Assembly: GCA_016932235.1 (NCBI GenBank)
Contig: JAFGDF010000062.1
Span: 1-38,298, forward strand
Source: Deltaproteobacteria bacterium
GTDB lineage: Bacteria; Desulfobacterota; DSM-4660; Desulfatiglandales; HGW-15
Direction of reading: 5' to 3'
DNA length: 38,298 bases
The position numbers were made by a program, and so were the translations under genes. Position 1 is the first letter of the stretch. The number at the start of each line of letters is the position of its first letter. Below are positions 25,689-33,758 of the stretch, in pieces. The notes below the pieces were generated by a model. The model worked only from the letters and a program-made list of their open reading frames with translations. It had not been told where the DNA came from and did not search any database.

Positions 25689-27194
25689 TCATATTGCTGT
25701 CGTATCAATATTTATATAAATATCTTTTAGCTCCGAATAAACATCCAAAGCCTCCGTACCAGGCTCCCTCCAGCCATTTCCGGATTGTTTTATTCCTCCA
25801 AAGGGCATATGAGGTTCACTTCCGTATGTGCCTGAATTAACAACCGCGACGCCCGTCTGTACCTTTTGCGAAAATTCTATTGCCCTATGTATGTTCTCTG
25901 TATGAATACATGATGTTAATCCATAGGGGGAATCATTAACTAATTTTAAAGCCCCCCTAAAATCATTTACTTTATAAAGACAGGCGATTGGTCCAAAAAG
26001 TTCTTCTGTAGATATTTCGTCTTTAGGGTCTGCTTCTTCGACCAGAGTAGGGGCCATGTAAAAGCCTCCAGAATGGACCGGGTCATTCAGCCTGTACCCG
26101 CCGCATAGAATCTTTGCCCCTTTCTCTTTGGCCCTGGCAATTACGGAAAGCATGTTTTCGAGCTGCTTTTCATTAATTACCGGGCCAAGATCATCATTAT
26201 CCTCAGGACCGATTTTCAGTTTCTTTGTGTTTTCTACAAGCCTTTCCCGAAATTCTTTATAAATTGTATCAAAAATGATGATTCTGCTGCCGGATGCGCA
26301 ACGTTGACCCGCATTGCTGAAGGCTGAAAGCAGCACCCATTTTAATGCATTGTCCAGATCAGCATCATCACATACAACAAGGGCATTTTTACCTCCCAAT
26401 TCTAGAGATACCTTCGCAAGGCGCCCGCCCGCTGCCTGTTGCACATATCTCCCCACTTCTGTAGAACCGGTGAAACTGATCACCCCAACATCCGGATGCT
26501 CAACCAAGGGCGCGCCAGCTTCCTCTCCATACCCCTGAACGATATTTAAGACACCTGGCGGTAGACCGGCCTCCTGGGCAATCTTTCCAAAGATCCAAGC
26601 CGTGGCAGGGGTATCTTCAGCCGCTTTTAATACAACTGAATTCCCGCATATCAGCGCGGGAAAAACCTTCCAGGCAAGATTCGCGATCGGCGTATTCGCA
26701 GCGATTATCAGGCCAGCCACTCCCACCGGTTGACGGATTGTATAAGCATATTTATTAGGAATCCCGCTTGTAGTGGTTCGGCCATAGAGCCTCTGCCCCT
26801 CACTTGCGTAAAATATCCCCAATTCTATTGCCCCGCCGGTCTCTCCATAAGCGTCCTTGAATGATTTACCGGTTTCAGCAGCGACAATACTGGCGATCTC
26901 ATCCTGGCGGGCCTGCATTCCGGAGACTATTTTGTGTAGAATCATACCTCTCCTAACAGGAGGAGTATCTGCCCATGCCTGTTGGCTACTGTTCGCAGCT
27001 TCGATACTGTTCTGGATATCACCGGATCTTGATCTGACAACTTGAAATAATAACATGCCATTAGCTGGATTTATTTTTTCGAACAATTCACCTGATCTGG
27101 CTTTTTTCTCACACCCATTGATCCAATTTGTGATAATTTCCGGAATCACAATTTTTTCCATATGGTTTTCCCCATTCACACCCAATTCAGGCAT
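25689..27194 (-). CDS. NAD(P)-dependent aldehyde dehydrogenase
   Basis: 501 residues, the normal ALDH length. Catalytic Cys299 in GQRCASG, general base Glu265 in LELGGK, oxyanion Asn167 in ANTPI and the FTGSTEVG cofactor loop are all present. GAGGT lies 6 bases before the ATG at 27194, 12 bases after the SDR stop, so the long N-terminus is supported. Oxidises an aldehyde to an acid; the closest flavour by eye is the semialdehyde/lactaldehyde group. It lies between PtmA-like SDR and transketolase; the substrate is probably a sugar-derived aldehyde made or used in cassette C. Confidence 0.85.
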   Translation of the reverse strand: MPELGVNGENHMEKIVIPEIITNWINGCEKKARSGELFEKINPANGMLLFQVVRSRSGDIQNSIEAANSSQQAWADTPPVRRGMILHKIVSGMQARQDEIASIVAAETGKSFKDAYGETGGAIELGIFYASEGQRLYGRTTTSGIPNKYAYTIRQPVGVAGLIIAANTPIANLAWKVFPALICGNSVVLKAAEDTPATAWIFGKIAQEAGLPPGVLNIVQGYGEEAGAPLVEHPDVGVISFTGSTEVGRYVQQAAGGRLAKVSLELGGKNALVVCDDADLDNALKWVLLSAFSNAGQRCASGSRIIIFDTIYKEFRERLVENTKKLKIGPEDNDDLGPVINEKQLENMLSVIARAKEKGAKILCGGYRLNDPVHSGGFYMAPTLVEEADPKDEISTEELFGPIACLYKVNDFRGALKLVNDSPYGLTSCIHTENIHRAIEFSQKVQTGVAVVNSGTYGSEPHMPFGGIKQSGNGWREPGTEALDVYSELKDIYINIDTTAI

Positions 27195-27206
27195 TATTAC
27201 CTCATG

Positions 27207-28037
27207 TTACCACGCTGTCCAGCCACCATCCATAACGAGATTCGCTCCTGTCATGTAAGACGACGCATCAGAAATCAGGAATATCACAGCACCGTTGTAT
27301 TCATCTTCAAATGCCATCCTGCCCATAGGAACCCTTGAACAGTAGCCTTTTAAAAACTCCTCATCCTGGTTGTTAAATACTCCACCAAAAGTCAATGTAT
27401 TCACCCGGACGTTATTTTTCGCCCAGTATGTGGCAAGATAACGGGTCAGATTTAATATCGAAGACTTGGATGCGGAATAGGCGACTGGTTTATAGAATGT
27501 ATCCCCTCCTTTTCTTCGATACTCATAAATACGCTGATCAGGAGAAACAAGACCATATGTGGAACAGATATTTATTATTGATCCTCGACCTGCCACGGAC
27601 ATCTGTCCCCCAATGACCTGGCAAGAAAGAAATGTCCCTTTGACATTAACCTCCATGATTTTATCCCATGAAGTCTCCGGATATGTTTCAAAAGGTCCGT
27701 TTTCCTCTGGAGGTGAGTTAGGGGGTGAGTCAAGCGCTGCATTATTTATGAGGGCATGTGGAACGTTCCATTTGGACATGACACTTTTCAAGCCTTGTTC
27801 TATCGATTTTCGGCTAGTGATATCCACTCGTAAAAACATGACATCATTGCCAGAATATTTTTTACCAAATTTATATTCAGCATCTTCCCTATTCTTTTCG
27901 ATATCGAAAACAGCAATTTTGGCTCCACGATCAGCCAGGGCCATACCAAATTGACGGCCCAATTGGCCGAGACCTCCCGTTATAATAACAACCCTATCCT
28001 TAACATCAAAGATGTCTTTTAACATTTTTTTATTCAT
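27207..28037 (-). CDS. PtmA-like short-chain dehydrogenase
   Basis: About 276 residues from the ATG at 28037; a TTG at 28049 and an ATG at 28025 are alternatives. The NAD motif is TGGLGQLG, the active site is the Ser in NICSTYGLV and the Tyr-x3-Lys in VAYSASKS, and the C-terminus ends GANLVMDGGWTAW. The order SIINICSTYGLVSP, IYEY, KPVAYSASKS and TFGGVFNNQDEEFLKGY closely resembles Campylobacter PtmA, an SDR of legionaminic acid/flagellin-glycan clusters. It directly follows a NeuB gene, which supports a role with that synthase. The exact reaction of PtmA-type enzymes is not settled. Confidence 0.8.
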   Translation of the reverse strand: MNKKMLKDIFDVKDRVVIITGGLGQLGRQFGMALADRGAKIAVFDIEKNREDAEYKFGKKYSGNDVMFLRVDITSRKSIEQGLKSVMSKWNVPHALINNAALDSPPNSPPEENGPFETYPETSWDKIMEVNVKGTFLSCQVIGGQMSVAGRGSIINICSTYGLVSPDQRIYEYRRKGGDTFYKPVAYSASKSSILNLTRYLATYWAKNNVRVNTLTFGGVFNNQDEEFLKGYCSRVPMGRMAFEDEYNGAVIFLISDASSYMTGANLVMDGGWTAW

Positions 28038-28080
28038 CCCTGTTTGCAAAATTATTTCATTCTATCTTTATTAATATATC

Positions 28081-28093
28081 GTTAGGAAATTGC
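28081..28093. repeat. GTTAGGAAATTGC, solo copy of the inverted-repeat end
   Basis: GTTAGGAAATTGC occurs here between the SDR and neuB genes, and again at 37820-37832 and (reverse complement) 38125-38137, where it forms the ends of a large inverted-repeat element; a 10-base version is at 37711-37720. A 13-base match is unlikely by chance in a window of this size, but no second copy or partner arm is seen near 28.1 kb, so this may be a remnant or a coincidence. Confidence 0.35.
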
Positions 28094-28107
28094 CTTCATT
28101 TTTTCCC

Positions 28108-29163
28108 TTAATTCGCTCCATTTAAATCATTAAAGTCTAGGTTTTCATCGGATTTTAAAGGTCGAAGAGTTATACGACCAATCACCTTATCGAGTTCATA
28201 GGGAGGCATACCGTCACCCGGTGACTTCATCGCGAGATCTTGGGGCCTTATGGTGTGTCCTGCTGGCAGGTCATGGGCTGCAACCAATTTCTTTCCCATC
28301 TTTCTTAATGGGTCCATTTCGCTTTCATATGGTCTTTTTATACCATCACCCCTTGCTTTTCTGGATCTGTGAAGATCTCTGACCATCTTTCGGAGACCAT
28401 CGGGGGCCAATGAAAATGCATGATCCGTCCCCTTCCAGGTTCGGTTCAGAGTAAAATGTTTTTCAATGACCCTCGCGCCCAGCATAAAGGCTGCGACAGC
28501 CATAGCAATCCCGTTGTCATGAGATGAAAGCCCGATAATATTTTTTGGAAATCTTTGACGGTAGGTAGTAATAACCTCAAGATTCAATTCTTCAAATTTC
28601 GCAGGATATCCTGCCGTGCATTGCAGAATGCATAGCTGATTATTGATGGGCATGATAGCATCATAGGCCCTCTGTATATCTTCCATGGTTCCCCCGCCCG
28701 TGCTGACAATCATCGGTTTTTGAAATTTTGCAACGTAAGTTAAAAGAGGGATGCTTCTAAGATCCCCTGAGGCTATCTTATAGGCAGGAACGTCAAGCTT
28801 CTCTAAAAAATCAGCGCTTGTAAAATCAAAGGCAGTGGCAAACATAGTGATATTCAACTGTCGTGCATAATCCTTGAGCTCGACATATTCTTCCCATCCA
28901 AATTCGAGGGCCTCCCTATGTTCACCATAAGTGGCTCCATAACTGTTTCTGTTGTCATATATTTTGTTGTACATATCATGTGTATAAAGTTCCCTGTTTT
29001 CTCTTTTTTGAAGCTTCACGGCATCTGCACCACACTCTTTTGCGACGCGGAACATTTCTTTTGCAGTCTCTAAATTCCCCTGATGGTTATGCCCGATTTC
29101 GGCTATAACATAACAATCTCCATCATCCTGAATAATCTTCCCATCAATTTCAAGTTGCCGCAT
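28108..29163 (-). CDS. neuB: NANS-like NeuB nonulosonate synthase, cassette C
   Basis: 351 residues. CYVIAEIGHNHQGN, ADAVKLQKR, AYKIASGDL, STGGG, LQCTAGYP, GLSSHDNG and RVIEKHFTL are NeuB marks; the C-terminal SAF domain runs from KLVAAHDLPAGHTI to SPGDGMPPYEL. Two features resemble the animal/Kdn type (NANS): the YGATYGEHREALEF stretch and TWKGTDHAFSLAP. NANS uses 6-phosphorylated ManNAc or mannose, so this enzyme may take a phosphorylated or non-acetylated sugar. There is no NeuC gene in its cassette, which agrees. GGAGG lies upstream of the ATG. Confidence 0.9.
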   Translation of the reverse strand: MRQLEIDGKIIQDDGDCYVIAEIGHNHQGNLETAKEMFRVAKECGADAVKLQKRENRELYTHDMYNKIYDNRNSYGATYGEHREALEFGWEEYVELKDYARQLNITMFATAFDFTSADFLEKLDVPAYKIASGDLRSIPLLTYVAKFQKPMIVSTGGGTMEDIQRAYDAIMPINNQLCILQCTAGYPAKFEELNLEVITTYRQRFPKNIIGLSSHDNGIAMAVAAFMLGARVIEKHFTLNRTWKGTDHAFSLAPDGLRKMVRDLHRSRKARGDGIKRPYESEMDPLRKMGKKLVAAHDLPAGHTIRPQDLAMKSPGDGMPPYELDKVIGRITLRPLKSDENLDFNDLNGAN

Positions 29164-29253
29164 ATTTTAGCCTCCTATAGGGTAATTATTTAATGCCATA
29201 ATTCATGTGCAGGCATAGCAGAATTGTAAATGATCCAGGGCATATGGCAAGGT

Positions 29254-31032
29254 TCAGGTAACTATCTTTTTAAAAACAGGTTCAGGGGATTCTCCAATAT
29301 TCTGATTCTCCAATTGCTGAACCGAACGGATCTGACCGTTATCCAGATGATAGACAAGATCGGCTGACGCAACCATAGTTGGTTGATGTGAGATTGCGAG
29401 GATGGCCATTTCACCGCGCATCTGGACGAGGTTAGAGCATATGCCTGCTTCCGTCTCTGGATCCAGGGCGGTTGTAACCTCGTCCAGGATGAGCAGTTTG
29501 GGCTTTCTGACCAGTGCCCTGGCTATTGCTATTCTTTGTCGCTGGCCGCCGGACATGGTGGCCCCTCGTTCCCCGACTATTGTATTGATCCCTTCAGGTA
29601 AGGAAAGGACAAATTCCAGGACCCCCGCTTTCCTGAGGGCATCTTCAACATCCTGGTCGGTGATGACAGGATCATTAAGTGAAACATTTGAATATATAGT
29701 GTCATTGAACAGGAAAAAATCCTGAGGCACGTAACCGATCATCTGTCTCCATTTTATCAGATCAATATATCTTAAAGATATGCCATCCACAAGTATATCG
29801 CCTGAATCCGGCATGATTATCCCGGTTAAAAGATCCGCTATGGTTGTCTTACCGACGCCTGAAGGACCGGTGATCACGATAAATTTCATGTAAGGGATTG
29901 ACAGGGATATTTTTTTTAATACTGCCTTTTCTTTATATTTAAAAAAGACATCCTTAAAAACGATACTTTCATTAAGCTGCGGCTCTTTGTCACCGTTAAT
30001 AACTTCCCTGGCCGATTTCAGGTTATCCAGCCTGGTCTTGAAAGACCAATAAGCGCTTTCATTGATGGACAGAGCCTGAAACTGCTTCTGTAACCCTCCT
30101 ATTCGACCAACGGTTCTATAAAACAGGAAAACAAGAATCAACATGTTTGTAATGGGTTCGGAACGATAATTTATAAAATAATAGATGCCAGACACCATAA
30201 ACAGCACAATCAGAGGTTCTTGTATTGTATTAAGCGCCTCGGAACTCAAAACCTGGCGCTGAAGAGCTGTTTTTAATTTTTTTGATTCTTTTTCCAGAAA
30301 GGGTCCTACCTGATCCTCTCGCGCCATAGCCTTTATCGGTTTAATGCCGTTCAGCAGATCTGTCAAATAAATGAGCAGGGATTGAAATATCCTGGTTTGT
30401 TTCACACCGGAACTTCGGGCCATTTTCACAAGAGGCCTGAGAAGCACGAAGATTAGAGAACCTGCCAACAGAGATATGACAGTCACCTGCCATGAGATTA
30501 AGAGGGCGATCAAAAGATAGAAGAACACCTGTATCATGCCGGACATTAACATGCATGCCTGCTGATATCCCTTGGACAATCGCAATGCCTCTGTGCTAAT
30601 GGCGTTTGTTAAGGCCCCTATAGGTTCTAATATAAAATAATCCCAACGGGCCTTTAGAAGGGAACGGATGAGTGATAACCGCATGTCCGTGACGACATAG
30701 GCCGTCGTGTAGCCTACCTGCTTCATGGCCAGCAACAGGAAACCACACTTGAGAGTCATTCCTATTAAAATAACGGCAAGCAGAAATACAAGGCTGGGTT
30801 CCATCCCTATGGCACTAAACATCTTGTCGGTTGCATTCCCGAGCAAAGATGCGCCGGCTTCCTGACCTCCATCAACAAAATTAAGTAACGGCAGAAATGA
30901 AGCTATACCTATACCTTCGGAAAATCCGGCAAACAATAAACAGACAAGCATGATAGCTGTTCGTGACGGATAGGATCTGAAAAACATCATGATCATCTGA
31001 AAACTGCCGGTCTTTTTTTGTGCGTTTTTCAT
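29254..31032 (-). CDS. ABC exporter half-transporter (MsbA/PglK-like)
   Basis: 592 residues: an N-terminal membrane domain with hydrophobic helices near 27-50, 80-105, 165-200 and 275-305, then an ATPase domain with Walker A GPSGVGKTT (389-397), Q-loop in YVPQDF, signature MSGGQRQR (493-500), Walker B KLLILDEVT (512-520) and His549. The single-chain half-transporter architecture is that of MsbA, PglK and related lipid-linked sugar flippases, so it probably moves the lipid-linked glycan across the inner membrane. It lies immediately upstream of neuB of cassette C. No Wzx flippase is seen in the window. Confidence 0.85.
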   Translation of the reverse strand: MKNAQKKTGSFQMIMMFFRSYPSRTAIMLVCLLFAGFSEGIGIASFLPLLNFVDGGQEAGASLLGNATDKMFSAIGMEPSLVFLLAVILIGMTLKCGFLLLAMKQVGYTTAYVVTDMRLSLIRSLLKARWDYFILEPIGALTNAISTEALRLSKGYQQACMLMSGMIQVFFYLLIALLISWQVTVISLLAGSLIFVLLRPLVKMARSSGVKQTRIFQSLLIYLTDLLNGIKPIKAMAREDQVGPFLEKESKKLKTALQRQVLSSEALNTIQEPLIVLFMVSGIYYFINYRSEPITNMLILVFLFYRTVGRIGGLQKQFQALSINESAYWSFKTRLDNLKSAREVINGDKEPQLNESIVFKDVFFKYKEKAVLKKISLSIPYMKFIVITGPSGVGKTTIADLLTGIIMPDSGDILVDGISLRYIDLIKWRQMIGYVPQDFFLFNDTIYSNVSLNDPVITDQDVEDALRKAGVLEFVLSLPEGINTIVGERGATMSGGQRQRIAIARALVRKPKLLILDEVTTALDPETEAGICSNLVQMRGEMAILAISHQPTMVASADLVYHLDNGQIRSVQQLENQNIGESPEPVFKKIVT

Positions 31033-31106
31033 AATCTGGGGATAATTTCAATCTTTAAATACTTTGAGAGCGTCACACAATCTCTCTTTCAGTCAAGGCA
31101 GACGGA

Positions 31107-31979
31107 TCATTCAATCGCTACCTTTTTCATCCTTTTTAGCCATTCGCTGACCTCATCGTATCTTGTCTGATTCTTTATTGATTTCATGACATAGAATTTT
31201 GATCTTTCCAGGATCTGGAATACGGTACAGTTCAAATCCCGGGACTCTCTTCGGTACCCTCCCATAAAGCTGAGAACCTCACGATATGTTGGAAGGCCGA
31301 TCCATCGCAGCATCTTGGTAAACATTTTACCGAGCTGTTTACAGCGTTTTTTAAAGGAGATCTTTTTCCTTTCGGTTGATCCCCACTCTCTGTCAATCAC
31401 AACCAGGGATCTTCTGAAATCGGTAAAATCATCTGAAACACAGATCATGTCCGTAACTCTGACGATGGAATCCAGACCATTTCTATGCATAAAGCCCACA
31501 AGCGCTCCATATGCCCTCATCAGCCGCCTTCTTCCGAATTCTTCCAGGGCCGAATACATATCCACAAACGCCTTTCCCTGAACTTCCTCTACAAGAAGAA
31601 ACCCGCTTGACGGTAATCCGAAAAGACGCCTTGATCCCCAGGCTGCGGCATGCATGACTGGAACTCCTTGTTCTTCCAACAGCTTCAGCATTTCCAGTTC
31701 CCTTTCCGTAGTCATCCTGACTTTCCTTCCTCTGAGTACTGCCGTTAAAATCTGAACAGGATCCATGGAAAATGCCTGTTTTAAGTAGTATCTTTTCTGA
31801 CGACCGTTCATGTCCCCCTCAATGAGGAGAACCTGTTTTCCGGGATTACGGGCTACCACTTCACCGTCGCTAAAATTCATCATGGAGTCATAGTTTTCCA
31901 GGGGAATATTGTTTAGATGTCCCTTTATTGCAGGATCGATCCAGATTTTTTCTGAGATAAACATCATATCAGATTCCAT
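31107..31979 (-). CDS. WaaP/Kdo-kinase-like protein, possibly inactive
   Basis: 290 residues with the layout of the lipopolysaccharide kinase family: RYYLKQAF with the ATP-binding Lys67, a hinge at FLLVEEVQG (127-135), MHRNG (164-168) at the catalytic-loop helix and VVIDREW (193-199) near the metal-binding Asp. Where WaaP-type kinases have an HRD-type catalytic loop after the M-H-x-x-G helix, this protein reads LDSIVRVTDMI, and the ID-L-HR metal motif is IDREW. The catalytic Asp may be lost or moved, so activity is uncertain. Start overlaps the previous gene by 11 bases. Likely acts on a lipid-A-core or lipid-linked sugar. Confidence 0.62.
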   Translation of the reverse strand: MESDMMFISEKIWIDPAIKGHLNNIPLENYDSMMNFSDGEVVARNPGKQVLLIEGDMNGRQKRYYLKQAFSMDPVQILTAVLRGRKVRMTTERELEMLKLLEEQGVPVMHAAAWGSRRLFGLPSSGFLLVEEVQGKAFVDMYSALEEFGRRRLMRAYGALVGFMHRNGLDSIVRVTDMICVSDDFTDFRRSLVVIDREWGSTERKKISFKKRCKQLGKMFTKMLRWIGLPTYREVLSFMGGYRRESRDLNCTVFQILERSKFYVMKSIKNQTRYDEVSEWLKRMKKVAIE

Positions 31980-32613
31980 ATCCTGATAAAATATTATCTA
32001 CTATGTTCTCCGCAGTCAGGTTCACATCCTCTGATCTGATACTGATCGGATCGAGGAAAGGGAGAATAGCATTGAAGAGTAACTGCTGCCGCTGGAGGTC
32101 TTTCAAGGGGTGATTTTTCTTGCGATGAGAAAGCGTCGCCATATCTTGGTACAGATAGATCACCACGGAAGGCCTTGGAACGAGACTATACAGGAATCGC
32201 TTCAAGGTCATAGGAACGTCATCGATCAGAAGGAGATCAGTAGCGTCCCTGTCTATCAGTACGACATCATGCGTTTGCCTCAGAGGGCGAATCTGAACCA
32301 AATATTTCAGTGCCTGGTCAATATAAAACACCCCTGCGGTGATCCATGCCCTAAGCCTCCGGACTTTATCCTGCAACCCGGCATACGGATGTTCTTTACG
32401 CTCAACCACATCATCACACGACAAGGACTTCCTTTTACCCCGCTTGTGCCGGAAGAACTCGACAGGAAGGACATTGGCCTTTCCCCGCCCGCCATAGATC
32501 AGGGCCACCTTGAATCCTCGATTCTCAAGTGTTCTCTTAACCGCTCTGGAGACGCTGGTCTTTCCGGCTCCGTCCATACCCACGAAAGAAACCCACAGTC
32601 CACGTCGCATCAT
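31969..32613 (-). CDS. Thymidylate-kinase-like P-loop kinase
   Basis: 214 residues. P-loop GMDGAGKTS (12-20) and a VVLIDRDATDL segment in the place of the dTMP-kinase Asp-Arg motif. The lid region carries SHRKKNHP. The protein resembles thymidylate kinases but differs in the middle, and such proteins are often found beside WaaP-like kinases in surface polysaccharide loci, where they may phosphorylate a sugar or a lipid. Nucleotide metabolism is less likely because of the operon context and the 11-base overlap with the WaaP-like gene. Function inferred only. Confidence 0.68.
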   Translation of the reverse strand: MMRRGLWVSFVGMDGAGKTSVSRAVKRTLENRGFKVALIYGGRGKANVLPVEFFRHKRGKRKSLSCDDVVERKEHPYAGLQDKVRRLRAWITAGVFYIDQALKYLVQIRPLRQTHDVVLIDRDATDLLLIDDVPMTLKRFLYSLVPRPSVVIYLYQDMATLSHRKKNHPLKDLQRQQLLFNAILPFLDPISIRSEDVNLTAENIVDNILSGYGI

Positions 32614-32740
32614 GCGTCCTTACTCGAAAGCGTGGGCGCCGAAATGCCCTTGAAATGTGTCCCATAGGATTTAAGCCGTTCGCCTGTCATTCTTTTTATA
32701 GAAAGGTACCTTCTGGAAGACCTTGCATGGAAAATATAAA

Positions 32741-33523
32741 CTACTTTCTTTCCTTCTTTACGGCATACAGGGTCCGGCTCTGACGCATCTTTTTATGCGC
32801 TCCCTTGTCAAAGGCACCCAAAAGTTTCACCCTTCCGCCCGGACAAACTTTCTCAAGCTCCGCCTGTATCCACTCTGACGGCGGCACCTTAATATCAAGA
32901 TCTTTGATCTCCTTATCTTCACCTGATTCGAAGAAAAGCGTGTGATTTGTCTTCTCCCAGAGAATGTGAAACATCAATCTGGCTCTTTCGATTCCATAGG
33001 CCCTGATCCAGTGATGCCAGATAGAGAGAAAAATTACCACATCCACATTAGGCAAAGAGGAGATGTTCTCGGGCGTCAATTCCATGCTGGAGAAGGCCGC
33101 ATTGCTCAAGCCCGCTTTTTTCTGCACATATTCGGAGATCACGCGATAGCCCGGGCTCATATCGATTCCAATGACATAAAAGCCTCTTTCAGCCATGCTG
33201 AGAACAAAAAATCCCAGGTTGCATCCAATATCCATGGCGGAACCTCCCTCCGCGGGAATCTCCTTTCGAATAGCCTCCCAGCGCTGGATAGTTGAGATAT
33301 CACGCTTGAATGAACGTTTTCCAATCCAGGGTAATGGCTGATATCGCGCAAAGTTGTCGGCCTTGTACCATTGGGCCTTGAAATTGCCCCACTCACATAG
33401 ATCTCCCATCATTCCACAGAACCCGTTCTTTATCTTCACCATACCCATCCAAAATTCATGAGGAAGACTTGACCGTATTCGATCCTTCATTGAATGATAT
33501 GCCTGCTCATATTGGAATGTCAC
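32741..33523 (-). CDS. SAM-dependent methyltransferase
   Basis: 260 residues from a GTG with AAGGAGG seven bases upstream, the strongest ribosome site in the operon. The SAM motif AMDIGCNLGFF (96-106) is followed by GIDMS and a VVIFLSIWHHWIRA segment. The catalytic class cannot be read. It precedes the thymidylate-kinase-like and WaaP-like genes; a methyltransferase domain fused to a kinase-like domain appears at 289, so this pair may be a separated counterpart. A 235-base non-coding gap lies upstream of it. Confidence 0.8.
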   Translation of the reverse strand: MTFQYEQAYHSMKDRIRSSLPHEFWMGMVKIKNGFCGMMGDLCEWGNFKAQWYKADNFARYQPLPWIGKRSFKRDISTIQRWEAIRKEIPAEGGSAMDIGCNLGFFVLSMAERGFYVIGIDMSPGYRVISEYVQKKAGLSNAAFSSMELTPENISSLPNVDVVIFLSIWHHWIRAYGIERARLMFHILWEKTNHTLFFESGEDKEIKDLDIKVPPSEWIQAELEKVCPGGRVKLLGAFDKGAHKKMRQSRTLYAVKKERK

Positions 33524-33758
33524 GGGATAACCTCCTTGGAGAAAAATCTTTCATTTATTAATTTCATGCTGACTTGAAGATAATATTTTGAGCTTCCTAT
33601 AATGATTTTGTCTTGGAGGAAATTACTCTAAGGTGTTTCTGATATTCGCTAAATACTTCGGGTGCTATTTTCAGAATTTGATTCTTAATATTCATGATAT
33701 ATACAGGATTTTAAAGAGAGAGGCGAAGCCGCGGTTTATGGAATCGCTTCAAGTGATG

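Noticed and set aside
32614..32740. A 26-codon minus-strand frame beginning ATG ACA GGC between the methyltransferase and the thymidylate-kinase-like gene
   Set aside because: It is too short, lacks a ribosome site and overlaps the next start. The open frame continues upstream into the methyltransferase in another phase, which could suggest a frameshifted tail, but no family resemblance was recognised.
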